DNA from: Enorma burkinafasonensis
GTDB lineage: Bacteria; Actinomycetota; Coriobacteriia; Coriobacteriales; Coriobacteriaceae
DNA: 64,000 nt
NCBI RefSeq assembly: GCF_902150035.1
Contig: NZ_LR597502.1
Span: 171,083-235,082 of the forward strand
Direction of reading: 5' to 3'
Shown: one piece after another, positions 46,527 to 55,620 of the stretch
Layout of the letters: each line of letters begins with the position of its first letter
Numbering within the stretch: the stretch's first letter is position 1
The notes under the pieces: model-generated
The model's database searches: none
The model's input: only the letters and a program-made list of their open reading frames with translations
What the model was told of the DNA's origin: nothing
Program-made: the position numbers and the translations under genes

Positions 46527-47337
46527 TGCTTGCGGTTCCCCGGGAATAGGCCCGCTCGATGAGTCGGGCAAGCGGACGTGGCCAAAACCTCTGTAGCATC
46601 AAGAGGTCCTCTTCGTTGCGCTTATTGTTTGCGATGAGTTTGCTCGTGGCAGATCCTTCATGTATTCGATGGTACACAAGTATGCGCTTGTCGTATATGA
46701 ACGAGCCGTCAAGGCGAGACATATGCTCCCATGTGTCCCAGTCAAGATTCGAGCTCATCTGGGTAGTAAAGGGAGGACGCGGACAACGTTCGGCATTGAA
46801 AGTGACCGAAGGGCAGCAAATGGAAGACCCAAATCGCAATATGGCTCGCTTGCGCCATGTTTTATGGGACTTTTGCTTGCTCTCAATTGGCTTAAGCAGA
46901 AGTCGTTTCACGTTCAGCAGCGTGTTCTCAGTTACCACCTTCTTGCCTCGGACTTCTCCGTAGTTTGTAAAGAAAAGAAGTGCATAGGGGTCACTGTTGA
47001 GCTCGTACACTGCATTCTTAGCATAGTCGGGGAGGTAGATATCATCTTGATGGGCTATTGTGATGTATTGCGTATGTGCCATCGAGTAGGCGAAATTCCA
47101 ATCGTTTCCTATACCGCTATCGCCTTCGTTAATGTAGAGGGGGAGATCGTAGCGTTCGGCCGTAGAGCGAATCCAATCGTTTGGCGTTGATGTAGCCAAA
47201 AAGATGTCGCTGCAGTTGTCGCTTTGCGCACGAAGGGACTCGATGCATTCTGCGAGATAGGGACTCTCCCCATACGCGCAGATGGCAAAGGTATGCCTAT
47301 TCCTTGTGAATGATTGCGCAGTTGACATGTTGGGCAT
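46516..47337 (-). CDS. Family 2 glycosyltransferase
   Basis: This 273-residue glycosyltransferase reads TFAICAYGESPYLAECIESL, LATSTPNDWIRSTAE, NEGDSGIGNDWNFAYSMA and TIAHQDDIYLPDYA (metal DD), similar to short GT2 enzymes for wall and capsule glycans. The start at ATG 47337 follows AGAGGAT. The frame is open much further upstream, but that part is the antisense-frame shadow of the repeat region of the neighbouring muramidase gene, in which Thr/Pro/Ser residues dominate. It begins 4 nt after the muramidase stop and overlaps the next glycosyltransferase gene. Confidence 0.82.
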   Translation of the reverse strand: MPNMSTAQSFTRNRHTFAICAYGESPYLAECIESLRAQSDNCSDIFLATSTPNDWIRSTAERYDLPLYINEGDSGIGNDWNFAYSMAHTQYITIAHQDDIYLPDYAKNAVYELNSDPYALLFFTNYGEVRGKKVVTENTLLNVKRLLLKPIESKQKSHKTWRKRAILRFGSSICCPSVTFNAERCPRPPFTTQMSSNLDWDTWEHMSRLDGSFIYDKRILVYHRIHEGSATSKLIANNKRNEEDLLMLQRFWPRPLARLIERAYSRGTASNEL

Positions 47338-47341
47338 CTTG

Positions 47342-49384
47342 TTATCCTCTGCCTGTCCATTCGTCGAAGTGATGCCAGCTGTTCCATTCGGGGACCCAGG
47401 TATTTCCGTGGGCCATTTTACCGGTGGTAGGATCGAAGTAGTACCAGGACCCATCCCAATACTGAAGGCCTTTAACCATGATTCCGGTGTAGTGGTCATA
47501 GCGGACCCATTTCCCACCGCTGGATTCAAGATATCGGTCGCCGTGGTACATTTCGCCTGTCCACTCGTCGAAGTAGTACCAGCCGGTGTGATCGGAATCA
47601 TAGGAGAGATAGGCTTCTCCATGGGCCATCTTTCCGGTTATTACGTCGTAATAGACCCACTTACCGCCCCCGGCTTCCACATATCTCACTCCCTTGGCCA
47701 TGGCGCCTGTTATGGGGTCAAAATAGTACCAAGCACCGTATCGGTAGTCTTCCCCCTTGACCATGAGCCCCTCTTCGTCGAGGCGAACCCATTTGTCAGT
47801 GGGCGGAATGTAGACATCTTGGTCGTAGGCGATTTCCCCTCCGACTTGCAGCCATCTCCATCCCCCCGCTGCCGCGTCGTACATCTCGCGGCCCTCGACC
47901 CGAATGCCGCTCTCGTACCAGTAGCGGGTTCCATTCCTGGTAATCCATCCGTTGAGGGAAGGTTCATATTCAGATAGGGGGACGAAGCGGAAGCGCTGGC
48001 TATTGGAGCCGCTTACGGACCAAAGCTGAATGGGGGAACTGTCAGCTGCCGTTTCTCCTGAAACGGTCATTACTTTGTTTTGCGATGATGCGTATACCGA
48101 AGCGATATAGCAGTAACCTGTAGAATCGCGCCAGATGGTCCATCTTTGGTTATCTCCGCCATGGTAGTCCCACTGAACAATAGGCGTTCCGTTGGCGCTT
48201 GACGGTCCCGAGACATCTAACGATTTGCCGGAGTGCTTCGCGCTGATATTGTACGATCCGTCTCCGTTGGGCGAGACGTGAAATATCTGATTGCTAGTTC
48301 CGCCTAAACGGTAGAGGGAGGCAGCCTCTCCATTTTTCAGGCTGGACCAACCGATATCGATTACGGCATTCGGTTGCCCGTCCATGCCGGAATAGCCTGA
48401 TAGAAGCAGATAATCGCCTTCCGGAAGATCGGATACCTGCGTCCCGAGAGAGTCAAGTGTTACATCCGACCTGTCCAGTGCCGAGAAGGCGTTCATATCG
48501 ACGTCTCCGGCGATGCCGGAGACGCTTCCAGTGGAGGAGTACTGCCATCCAATCTGCCCGTCGGCAGTAATATCGAAGGTGAGGCGAGGGCCGTACTGTG
48601 CGACCCAGGTTGTCTTGGAGTGTATATAGCTGCTATTCAGCTGGTTTTTTAGATAGCTGGTATAGCTGTAGACATGAATCTGGTCTTCATTCCAGCCATA
48701 GCCGGTAAGAGTGCTTACGTAGTGGCGAACAATCGATTCGTATGCTGCCGGAGTTGTGGGATGCTGGTGCCCAGTCCACTCCCATGCTTCAAGGTCGTAG
48801 AAGATGCCCAGTTCCGGATCTGCGTCATAGTTTGCAAGCGTTTCGCCCGTTAAATGTGCTTCGTTAGATGCGAATGTATCGTCGTACGCGTATGAGTAGA
48901 GATAGACGCCATAAGGGATGTCGAGGCGCTTTACTTCGGCGATGTTACGAGCGAACCACTTGTCCACCGTATCCTCTCCGTATCCCAGACGCAGAATCGC
49001 GCCGGCATTTGGATTCTGCGCTTTAAATGCATCCCAATCTATCTCACCCTGCCAGCTAGAAACGTCTACCACGAACATAGCGGGCGACACAAATAAATTG
49101 CCGTCTCCGTCATAGAAGGCCCTGCCTCCCGGAATATCCTCCCAATAGGGGGAGCTTGACATGGGCATGATGGCGTCTTCAGAATCTTCCCGCATGTTCC
49201 ACATATGCTGGGGGTCGGGAGGCGTGGCGGAATCTGTGGAGCTATCGGCCGGCGCAGCGCTATTTTCCAGCTCGGGATTATCCGTCTCGGCCGCTTCGCG
49301 TTCTGCGAAAGCGACAGTGGGGGTAAGTAGCGTGGCGGCTAGAAGAACATATGCAACAAGATGCCTAAAACCTAAATGTGTCAT
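47342..49384 (-). CDS. Secreted GH25 muramidase with ricin-type lectin and cell-wall-binding repeats
   Basis: This 680-residue protein would cleave peptidoglycan between MurNAc and GlcNAc. Residues 1-28 form a signal peptide. The GH25 domain spans about residues 103-300, with D107 in VVDVSSWQG and D197/E199 in FYDLEA as catalytic acids. Residues about 325-470 resemble a ricin-B/RICIN beta-trefoil (repeated Q-W motifs such as NQRWTIW and SQRFRFV). Residues 475-680 contain WYYFDPITGAM-type choline-binding-like repeats. The ATG at 49384 gives a normal signal sequence; the upstream start at 49429 does not. It is followed by two glycosyltransferase genes in apparent operon. Such repeats in Collinsella relatives probably hold the enzyme to wall glycan. 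Confidence 0.88.
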   Translation of the reverse strand: MTHLGFRHLVAYVLLAATLLTPTVAFAEREAAETDNPELENSAAPADSSTDSATPPDPQHMWNMREDSEDAIMPMSSSPYWEDIPGGRAFYDGDGNLFVSPAMFVVDVSSWQGEIDWDAFKAQNPNAGAILRLGYGEDTVDKWFARNIAEVKRLDIPYGVYLYSYAYDDTFASNEAHLTGETLANYDADPELGIFYDLEAWEWTGHQHPTTPAAYESIVRHYVSTLTGYGWNEDQIHVYSYTSYLKNQLNSSYIHSKTTWVAQYGPRLTFDITADGQIGWQYSSTGSVSGIAGDVDMNAFSALDRSDVTLDSLGTQVSDLPEGDYLLLSGYSGMDGQPNAVIDIGWSSLKNGEAASLYRLGGTSNQIFHVSPNGDGSYNISAKHSGKSLDVSGPSSANGTPIVQWDYHGGDNQRWTIWRDSTGYCYIASVYASSQNKVMTVSGETAADSSPIQLWSVSGSNSQRFRFVPLSEYEPSLNGWITRNGTRYWYESGIRVEGREMYDAAAGGWRWLQVGGEIAYDQDVYIPPTDKWVRLDEEGLMVKGEDYRYGAWYYFDPITGAMAKGVRYVEAGGGKWVYYDVITGKMAHGEAYLSYDSDHTGWYYFDEWTGEMYHGDRYLESSGGKWVRYDHYTGIMVKGLQYWDGSWYYFDPTTGKMAHGNTWVPEWNSWHHFDEWTGRG

Positions 49385-49624
49385 GAGATATCCAGTCGAT
49401 CGTGTGTACCCTGCTATGAATTGTACCAAGTGTTCTTCTATAGTGAGGATGCTTCGTGAAGTGTGGAGAAAAGCCGTCCCCTAGCAAACAAAACGCCGGT
49501 TTGCGCGACAGAAATGCTCTCTACATTATGCTTGTACTCAACGTATTTACAATGCGGCCAATTCGATAGAATATCGTGTCCGTGTGGACGTTTTGGGTGC
49601 TGGCATCTACTGAGGGGATGAGCA

Positions 49625-50626
49625 GTGAAGGTTATTGAGGATCATGCAAAGTTGAGTGCGCATCCGGTGGTCAGCATTCTGTGCATCACGTTTAACCAAG
49701 TCGACTATATCCGCGACGCCATCGATAGTTTCCTTGAACAAGACTTTGGTGATGATATCGAGATCCTGATCAATGATGACTGCTCAACCGATGGAACGTT
49801 GGACATACTTCTCGAGTATCAGCGGACACATCCCGACCTGTTTCGAATCGTTACCCATGAGGAGAATCAGTTTTCCAAAGGGGTCAGCCCTATGGGAGAA
49901 TTTCTGGTTCCGCTCGCTCGAGGTGAGTTCATATCGATGTGCGAAGGGGACGATTACTGGACAGATCGAAACAAGCTTGCAAGGCAATTGGCTGTCATGA
50001 GGCAGCATCCGGACATCGCGGCGTGTGTTCATGCAAACGAGAATGTTCAGGCGGGAACAAAACGCCAGCTCTCTATCGTGCGCTATCGAGACCATGATTC
50101 GATGATTTCGGAACGCGATATCGTTACTCACTCCCAGTGCTATGCGACGAACAGCCTTTTTGTCCGCACCAGCGCCCTGCAGCAATATAGGGATTCTCCG
50201 TTCGGAAGTCTCAAGACAGATGGCGACCATAAGATGCTTGTCTATTTCGGTCTTGTAGCAGGAGGAATTTACTACATCAACGAAGTTATGAGTGCCTATC
50301 GCGTGCTTGCGAAGAATTCAGTCAACAGAAGCATGGTCACAAGCGCCAGATTGCCGGAAGCTGCAAGAGGTAAGTACGAAAAGCGTGTCGCCCTGTTGAA
50401 GCTTGTAGATAGGTATACCGACAATCGCCTGCATGAGCTCGTGGCACTTGGAATGGAATCGATGGAATACTCGTACTATCGAGATATTCGAGATCTTCGC
50501 ACCTTGAAAAGGCGTTGGCCGAGTAAGCTGAAAGACGAAAGTTTCTTTTCGCGGGTCGATTTGTACCTGTACACATACTGTCGTCCACTTCATAAAATGC
50601 TTATCGGGCTCTATTGTCGGCTGTAG
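49625..50626 (+). CDS. Family 2 glycosyltransferase
   Basis: This 333-residue GT-A enzyme has VSILCITFNQVDYIRDAIDS, ILINDDCSTDGTLD, NQFSKGVSPMGEFL and the metal motif MCEGDDYW, a form common in capsular and exopolysaccharide transferases. It starts with GTG at 49625 behind GAGGGGATGA. It is divergent from the muramidase gene and 23 nt before the flippase, suggesting that it starts a plus-strand transcript that also includes the flippase and the DUF6541-type protein. Low-GC codon use again. Confidence 0.85.
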   Translation: MKVIEDHAKLSAHPVVSILCITFNQVDYIRDAIDSFLEQDFGDDIEILINDDCSTDGTLDILLEYQRTHPDLFRIVTHEENQFSKGVSPMGEFLVPLARGEFISMCEGDDYWTDRNKLARQLAVMRQHPDIAACVHANENVQAGTKRQLSIVRYRDHDSMISERDIVTHSQCYATNSLFVRTSALQQYRDSPFGSLKTDGDHKMLVYFGLVAGGIYYINEVMSAYRVLAKNSVNRSMVTSARLPEAARGKYEKRVALLKLVDRYTDNRLHELVALGMESMEYSYYRDIRDLRTLKRRWPSKLKDESFFSRVDLYLYTYCRPLHKMLIGLYCRL

Positions 50627-50649
50627 TGTGGGGATAGGGTTTTGTTGCT

Positions 50650-52107
50650 ATGGGGCTGAAGGAACGGACAATCGGATCTCTGTTTTGGAAGATGTTCGAA
50701 CAAGGGGGCGCGGCTGTAATCACCCTTGTCGTGCAGATTGTCCTTGCCCGCATTCTTGCACCAAATGAATTTGGCATGCTGGCAATCATGCTGGTTTTCG
50801 TGAATGTCGGAAATGTCATTGTCCAATCGGGGCTCAATACGGCGGTCATCCAGGCTCCCGATGTAACGGAGCGAGACTATTCCACCGTTTTTTGGATGAG
50901 CCTGCTCGTTTCTCTAATCCTGTATGCGGCGATATTCGTCAGCGCCCCTGCCGTCGCCGCGTTTTATTCCATGCCGGCGATAGTCGGTCCGCTACGTGTC
51001 CTCGTTCTCGTTTTGGTTATCAACGCATATAACGCCATTCAGGAAGCTTTTGTGGCGCGCCGGCTTGAGTTCAATAAAACGTTTCGCTCCACTATCGCCG
51101 CGGGATTTGTGTCCGGCGCAATCGGAATAGGGGTCGCCTTGACGGGCGGTGGAATTTGGGCGCTTGTGGTACAACAGTTGCTATATCAGCTTTGTAAGAC
51201 CATATTCCTTGCCGCACAGGTATCGTGGCGACCTCGTCTGGTGTTTGATTGGGACAGGGCAGCCGTGCTATTTCGATTCGGGTGGAAACTGCTCGCATCG
51301 GGTTTGCTCGAGCAATGCTATCAGAGCCTCTCCGATCTCATTATCGGGCGTATCTTTACGAGCAACCAGTTGGGTTACGTTTCGCAAGGTAAGAAATATC
51401 CGCAAGCGCTTGGAAGCGTTCTGGACGGAGCGATCCAGCCGGTCATGCTCTCGGCTGTGGCGCATGTACAACAAGACAGGGATCGGGTACATCGCCTGGT
51501 TCGCCGCGCGTTGAAAACCAGTACGTTTCTAATCGTTCCCGCTATGACGCTATTTGGTCTATTGGCTCGTCCGATTGTGACGTTGTTGCTCGGTAGCAAG
51601 TGGCTGCCGTGCGTTCCATTTTTGCAGGCGTATTGCTTCGTTTATGCGTTGCTGCCAATTCATAGCACAAACCTTCAGGCTCTGAACGGAGTGGGCAGAA
51701 GCGATCTATTCTTGCGCCTTGAGGTGATAAAGAAGATACTCGGTGTCAGCATCCTGTGTTTCAATGCCTTTGTCTTAAATAGTTTGACGGCGATCGCAAT
51801 TGGCTACATGTTGAGTGGAGTGATCTGCACGTTCATCAACGCTTCGCCAAACAAGAGGGTTATTGGCTACTCCTATTTGCAGCAGATTCGGGATATCGCT
51901 CCCGCGTTCGCCTTATCGTTCGCTGCGGGGCTTGTCGCTTTTCCGGTTTCGATGCTGGGGCTTTCCGATTTCATGACCATTGTGCTTCAGTCGCTTGTTA
52001 TGGCAATCGGGTATCTCGGATTGGCGAAGTTGTTTCATGTGGAGGAACTCGCATATCTCCTCTCCACAATCAAGGAGATTGTTTCCTCGCGCAGAAGCAG
52101 AGCGTAG
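50650..52107 (+). CDS. Oligosaccharide flippase (Wzx/PST family)
   Basis: This 485-residue integral membrane protein with about 12-14 helices belongs to the polysaccharide transporter family (WzxC-like) of the MOP superfamily. The opening LKERTIGSLFWKMFEQGG and VQIVLARILAPNEFGMLAIMLVF are very typical. It would flip an undecaprenyl-linked repeat unit across the membrane. It is encoded between a glycosyltransferase and a large membrane protein, giving a Wzx-dependent assembly route. A dedicated Wzy polymerase is not evident; the next gene is a candidate only by position. Confidence 0.9.
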   Translation: MGLKERTIGSLFWKMFEQGGAAVITLVVQIVLARILAPNEFGMLAIMLVFVNVGNVIVQSGLNTAVIQAPDVTERDYSTVFWMSLLVSLILYAAIFVSAPAVAAFYSMPAIVGPLRVLVLVLVINAYNAIQEAFVARRLEFNKTFRSTIAAGFVSGAIGIGVALTGGGIWALVVQQLLYQLCKTIFLAAQVSWRPRLVFDWDRAAVLFRFGWKLLASGLLEQCYQSLSDLIIGRIFTSNQLGYVSQGKKYPQALGSVLDGAIQPVMLSAVAHVQQDRDRVHRLVRRALKTSTFLIVPAMTLFGLLARPIVTLLLGSKWLPCVPFLQAYCFVYALLPIHSTNLQALNGVGRSDLFLRLEVIKKILGVSILCFNAFVLNSLTAIAIGYMLSGVICTFINASPNKRVIGYSYLQQIRDIAPAFALSFAAGLVAFPVSMLGLSDFMTIVLQSLVMAIGYLGLAKLFHVEELAYLLSTIKEIVSSRRSRA

Positions 52108-52196
52108 GGCATCGCAGCGATGATCCTTAACTGCGCTTACGTTTTGCGCCCCGTGCGATATCGTTTCCGGTTCTCCATTTTGTGAGGTGATCACCT

Positions 52197-54263
52197 GTGT
52201 GGTCGGGTTTACTCTATAGCGCTTGCATCGGGCTATCGCTCATTGTGATTCCTGGATTTGTCTTATTGCGCGCGATGTGGTTCTCCCTACCGTCCTCCTG
52301 CGTGCTCTCTCCGGTGGTTTCGGCTGCGCTGGCTGCCGTTTCCGTCGAGATCTTGTCTGTTTTAGGTATTCCCTGCGTTTGGTGGACCGTGTGTCTTGCG
52401 ATGCTGCTGCCTTCTTTCGTAGTGGGTGCGTTTCGATGCGTCCGCTGCCGCCTAGGCGCTTCCGTAGACGGTGCTGATCAAATCTGCCTTTTTCAGCGCG
52501 GTGAATCCGATAAGAACGATGGGGTGAAACGCACTTGGGCAGCCATAGCGATGTCAGTCGCCATCGGCGGCGCTATCTGCATCGTGGTTTACCTTTCATC
52601 GATAGGCTCGCCCGAAGCTTTTGTCCAAAACTACGACAGCGCATTCCATGCAACTCATGTGAAGGAGATGCTCGATGCGCAGAATTACAGTTCGCTAACG
52701 AGCGGTTTCTATCCTTCACTTTGGCATGCCTTCGTAGCGATGATTTCTTCGGCTACGGGAGCGAGCTCTCTTGTGGCGGCAAATGCGTTCAATTCGGTGA
52801 TAGCAACTTTTGTGTACCCGTTGAGCTCCGTTGCCCTAGTTGCGACGATTTTTCCGGGAAACTCACGAAGAGTGGCGCTGGGGGGAATATGCTGCACTTC
52901 GATTGCGTACTTCCCTTGGCGCCTCATGCTGTTTGGACCGTTATATTCCAATGTTCTGGCGTTCAGTTTTATGCCTGCTGCGGTAGCTTGCTTCATCAAG
53001 CTGGTGCTTCCCGATGCACCAGGAGGATACCGCTTGCGTTTTGGTATCATGTTCTGCTTGAGCGGAATTGCGCTGCTCTTTGCGCAGCCTAATGCAATCT
53101 TTTCCGCTGGCGTGTACCTGGTACCGTTCATCATGTGGCGTCTTTACGCCGGTTGCATTCAGAATGGGTCGGAGGCTAAATACCGCTTCAAGGGTGTTAC
53201 GCTCGCTGTTCTTTTTTCTGTCCTTGTCGCGGCGGTGTGGATTGCCCTCGCCTCGTCGCAGTTCCTTCAGGCGACGGTTACGTACGCGCGGGATACGCCG
53301 CTTTGCCTCTCGGATGCCTTGAAATGGGCCTTTCATCTATCGTTCGTGTTGAGGCGCCCTCAATTCATAGCCGGGACCCTCATCGCATTCGGTGGCATTG
53401 CCCTGCTTGCTGAGCGGGGAAGGCGATGGGTCGTCTTTTCGTATTTGCTTTCGATCTTGTTATACGTCGTCGCCGTAAGCTTCGATGGGCATTTTCGAGA
53501 GCTGTTGACGGGCTTCTGGTATAACGACTATCACCGCCTAGCCGCTGCGGCAAGCGTGTTCGCTGTTCCCTTGCTCGTAGCAGGCTTGGATTCCTGCCTG
53601 CTGCTTCTTTCTCGTATCGCTGGTTTGATCGCCGATCGCATCCAGTGCGATCCCAAACGTTTCTCTGCAGAGAAAATGCGGAAGACCGTTTGTATCAGCG
53701 CATTGCTTCTGCTCATGATCACGAACGCATTTCCGTTGCCGTTTCTCCCGCCCTCAATTCGATCGACCGGTTTTGATGCGGTGCGATTTGAGTTGAACGA
53801 CATGTACGATACTGCTGGGGTGGGACCGCTCGATGCAGAAGAGCTGGCCTTTTTGGATCGGGTTGAATCAGAGGTTGGCAACGAGGCTGTTATTGCGAAT
53901 CAGCCCTTCGACGGCAGCGTCTTCGCATATGCTACGAATGATTTAAACGTTCTATTCGATAGGTATAATCCCCCCACCGACGAGGTGCACGATGCGGTGC
54001 GATTCGAGTTGTTCTCTATCGCCGATAACGAGGAGGTCGCGCTGGCGGCGAGGGAATTGTCTGTCGAATATGTGCTTCAATTAGATGCCGGCGAAAACGC
54101 GAATGGCAATGCTTCCAATTCGACGATTTACGCTTTTGCCTATGTCGAGGACACTTGGACGGGCATTAACGAGATCGACGAAAACACCCCGGGTTTTACG
54201 CTGCTGCTCAGTGAAGGCGATATGAGGCTGTATCGAGTTGATTGGGCTGATTCCGGCGTATAG
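52197..54263 (+). CDS. Large polytopic membrane protein, DUF6541-like
   Basis: This 688-residue protein has about 12-14 hydrophobic segments across its first 500 residues and a soluble C-terminal domain of about 150 residues (FELNDMYDTAGVGPLDAEELAFLD and following). It resembles DUF6541-type proteins of Actinobacteria, which look like GT-C-fold glycosyltransferases. An early extracytoplasmic loop has NYDSAFHATHVKEML, where Asp and His residues recall the GT-C first loop. GAGGTGAT sits before the GTG start at 52197. It follows the flippase gene after 89 nt. A polyprenyl-phosphate-sugar-dependent transferase or polymerase role is inferred. Confidence 0.72.
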   Translation: MWSGLLYSACIGLSLIVIPGFVLLRAMWFSLPSSCVLSPVVSAALAAVSVEILSVLGIPCVWWTVCLAMLLPSFVVGAFRCVRCRLGASVDGADQICLFQRGESDKNDGVKRTWAAIAMSVAIGGAICIVVYLSSIGSPEAFVQNYDSAFHATHVKEMLDAQNYSSLTSGFYPSLWHAFVAMISSATGASSLVAANAFNSVIATFVYPLSSVALVATIFPGNSRRVALGGICCTSIAYFPWRLMLFGPLYSNVLAFSFMPAAVACFIKLVLPDAPGGYRLRFGIMFCLSGIALLFAQPNAIFSAGVYLVPFIMWRLYAGCIQNGSEAKYRFKGVTLAVLFSVLVAAVWIALASSQFLQATVTYARDTPLCLSDALKWAFHLSFVLRRPQFIAGTLIAFGGIALLAERGRRWVVFSYLLSILLYVVAVSFDGHFRELLTGFWYNDYHRLAAAASVFAVPLLVAGLDSCLLLLSRIAGLIADRIQCDPKRFSAEKMRKTVCISALLLLMITNAFPLPFLPPSIRSTGFDAVRFELNDMYDTAGVGPLDAEELAFLDRVESEVGNEAVIANQPFDGSVFAYATNDLNVLFDRYNPPTDEVHDAVRFELFSIADNEEVALAARELSVEYVLQLDAGENANGNASNSTIYAFAYVEDTWTGINEIDENTPGFTLLLSEGDMRLYRVDWADSGV

Positions 54264-54410
54264 CCAATATGGCGGCTGTGGTCATTAGTTCGATCTTGCG
54301 CCGGTTCAGACGACTGCGGTGGAGTGCTCGAACGTTTCGGCAGGGTTGAAAGGGGACGTTTTCTCTGCCTACAATAATTGCTTGTTCATTGGTCGATTCT
54401 AGGGACGGAG

Positions 54411-55421
54411 ATGGGTGACTCTATGCAGAAGAGCCCTCATTCTAGGAAGCGGGAACACGGGGAGCTGCCGGTCCTTTACATGGTGAGCCCCTGTTTCAAC
54501 GAGCAGGATGTGCTGCCAAAATCATATAAGCTGTTTCTGGAGCAGCTCCATAAGCTCGTTTCCGATGGAATCGTTTCGCCTGAGAGCCGTATCCTATTCG
54601 TTGACGATGGAAGCTCCGATGCCACTTGGCAAATTATCGAGAGGCTATCGGACTCGCATGCGGAAATTGAGGGCATATCCCTCTCGGGAAATCGTGGCCA
54701 TCAGAATGCCTTGACTGCCGGGTTACTGGTTTCCATGAATCGATGCGATGTCTGCATCTCGCTCGACTGCGATGGACAACATGATCCTGCGGTGATGCGC
54801 GAGATGCTTGCGAAATATGACGAGGGGTTCGACGTTGTATATGCAGTTAGGACCAGCAGGGATACCGATTCCTTTTTTAAGAAGGTGACCTCTCAGGGGT
54901 TTTACGGCCTGCTTAGGGTCATGGGAGTGGACACCATTCCGAACGCCGCCGATTTTCGTCTTATGTCTGCTCGTGTATTGCGTGCCTTTGCCCGCTACCG
55001 CGAGGTCAATCTGTACCTCCGTGGATTGGTTCCGCTGCTGGGCTTCAAAAGCACGACAATCGAATATACATGCAGAGAGCGCTTGGCAGGGCATAGCCAC
55101 TATTCGTTGAAAAAGATGCTCTCTCTTGCTGGCAATGGCATCACCAGCATGTCCGTTCAGCCGCTCCATATCATCTTCGTTCTCGGAGCCGCCTGTACCG
55201 TTCTCGGGCTTGTTTGGATCGTCTACAATCTGGTTGCTTTTTTTATGGGCCATGCGGTTCCTGGCTGGACGAGCACCATATGCGCCATCTGCTTATTCGG
55301 GGGCGTTCAGCTGCTGTCGCTGGGCATCATAGGGGAATATGTGGGGAAAATATACTTGGAGGCTAAGGCTCGTCCCCGGTTTTTTGGTAGAGGAATCGAC
55401 TTTCACCGATCTTTCGTATGA
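54411..55421 (+). CDS. Polyprenyl-phosphate glycosyltransferase, GtrB-like
   Basis: This 336-residue protein combines a GT-A domain (YMVSPCFNEQDVLPKS, FVDDGSSDATW, SLDCDGQHDP) with two C-terminal transmembrane helices (about residues 255-285 and 295-320), the layout of GtrB/DPM1-like enzymes. These form undecaprenyl-phosphate-glucose or related donors. TSQGFYGLLRVMG and ADFRLMSARVL are family landmarks. AGGG at suitable spacing favours the ATG at 54411; another ATG lies 12 nt downstream. It would supply the lipid-linked sugar used by a GT-C enzyme, for example the DUF6541-like protein just upstream. Confidence 0.86.
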   Translation: MGDSMQKSPHSRKREHGELPVLYMVSPCFNEQDVLPKSYKLFLEQLHKLVSDGIVSPESRILFVDDGSSDATWQIIERLSDSHAEIEGISLSGNRGHQNALTAGLLVSMNRCDVCISLDCDGQHDPAVMREMLAKYDEGFDVVYAVRTSRDTDSFFKKVTSQGFYGLLRVMGVDTIPNAADFRLMSARVLRAFARYREVNLYLRGLVPLLGFKSTTIEYTCRERLAGHSHYSLKKMLSLAGNGITSMSVQPLHIIFVLGAACTVLGLVWIVYNLVAFFMGHAVPGWTSTICAICLFGGVQLLSLGIIGEYVGKIYLEAKARPRFFGRGIDFHRSFV

Positions 55422-55620
55422 AGAGAAACTGGACGATGTGTCGCTGTCCAGCTAGATGCCCTTTTGAACAGCAATCGACGGCGGAAGGGCGGCGGCTATC
55501 TCGTATTGAGTGTGATAGAGGCAAGAAATCGAACAATATCTATTCAGTTGTTTGCGCCTAGTGGGGGCATCTGTGCGATAGTATTGCCTAGTTAACCATC
55601 TCGGTAGAAAAAGGGATTGT

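Noticed and set aside
47337..47622. N-terminal extension of the glycosyltransferase at 46516
   Set aside because: It is an alternative-frame reading of the muramidase repeat DNA; a ribosome-binding site and normal GT2 start occur at 47337.
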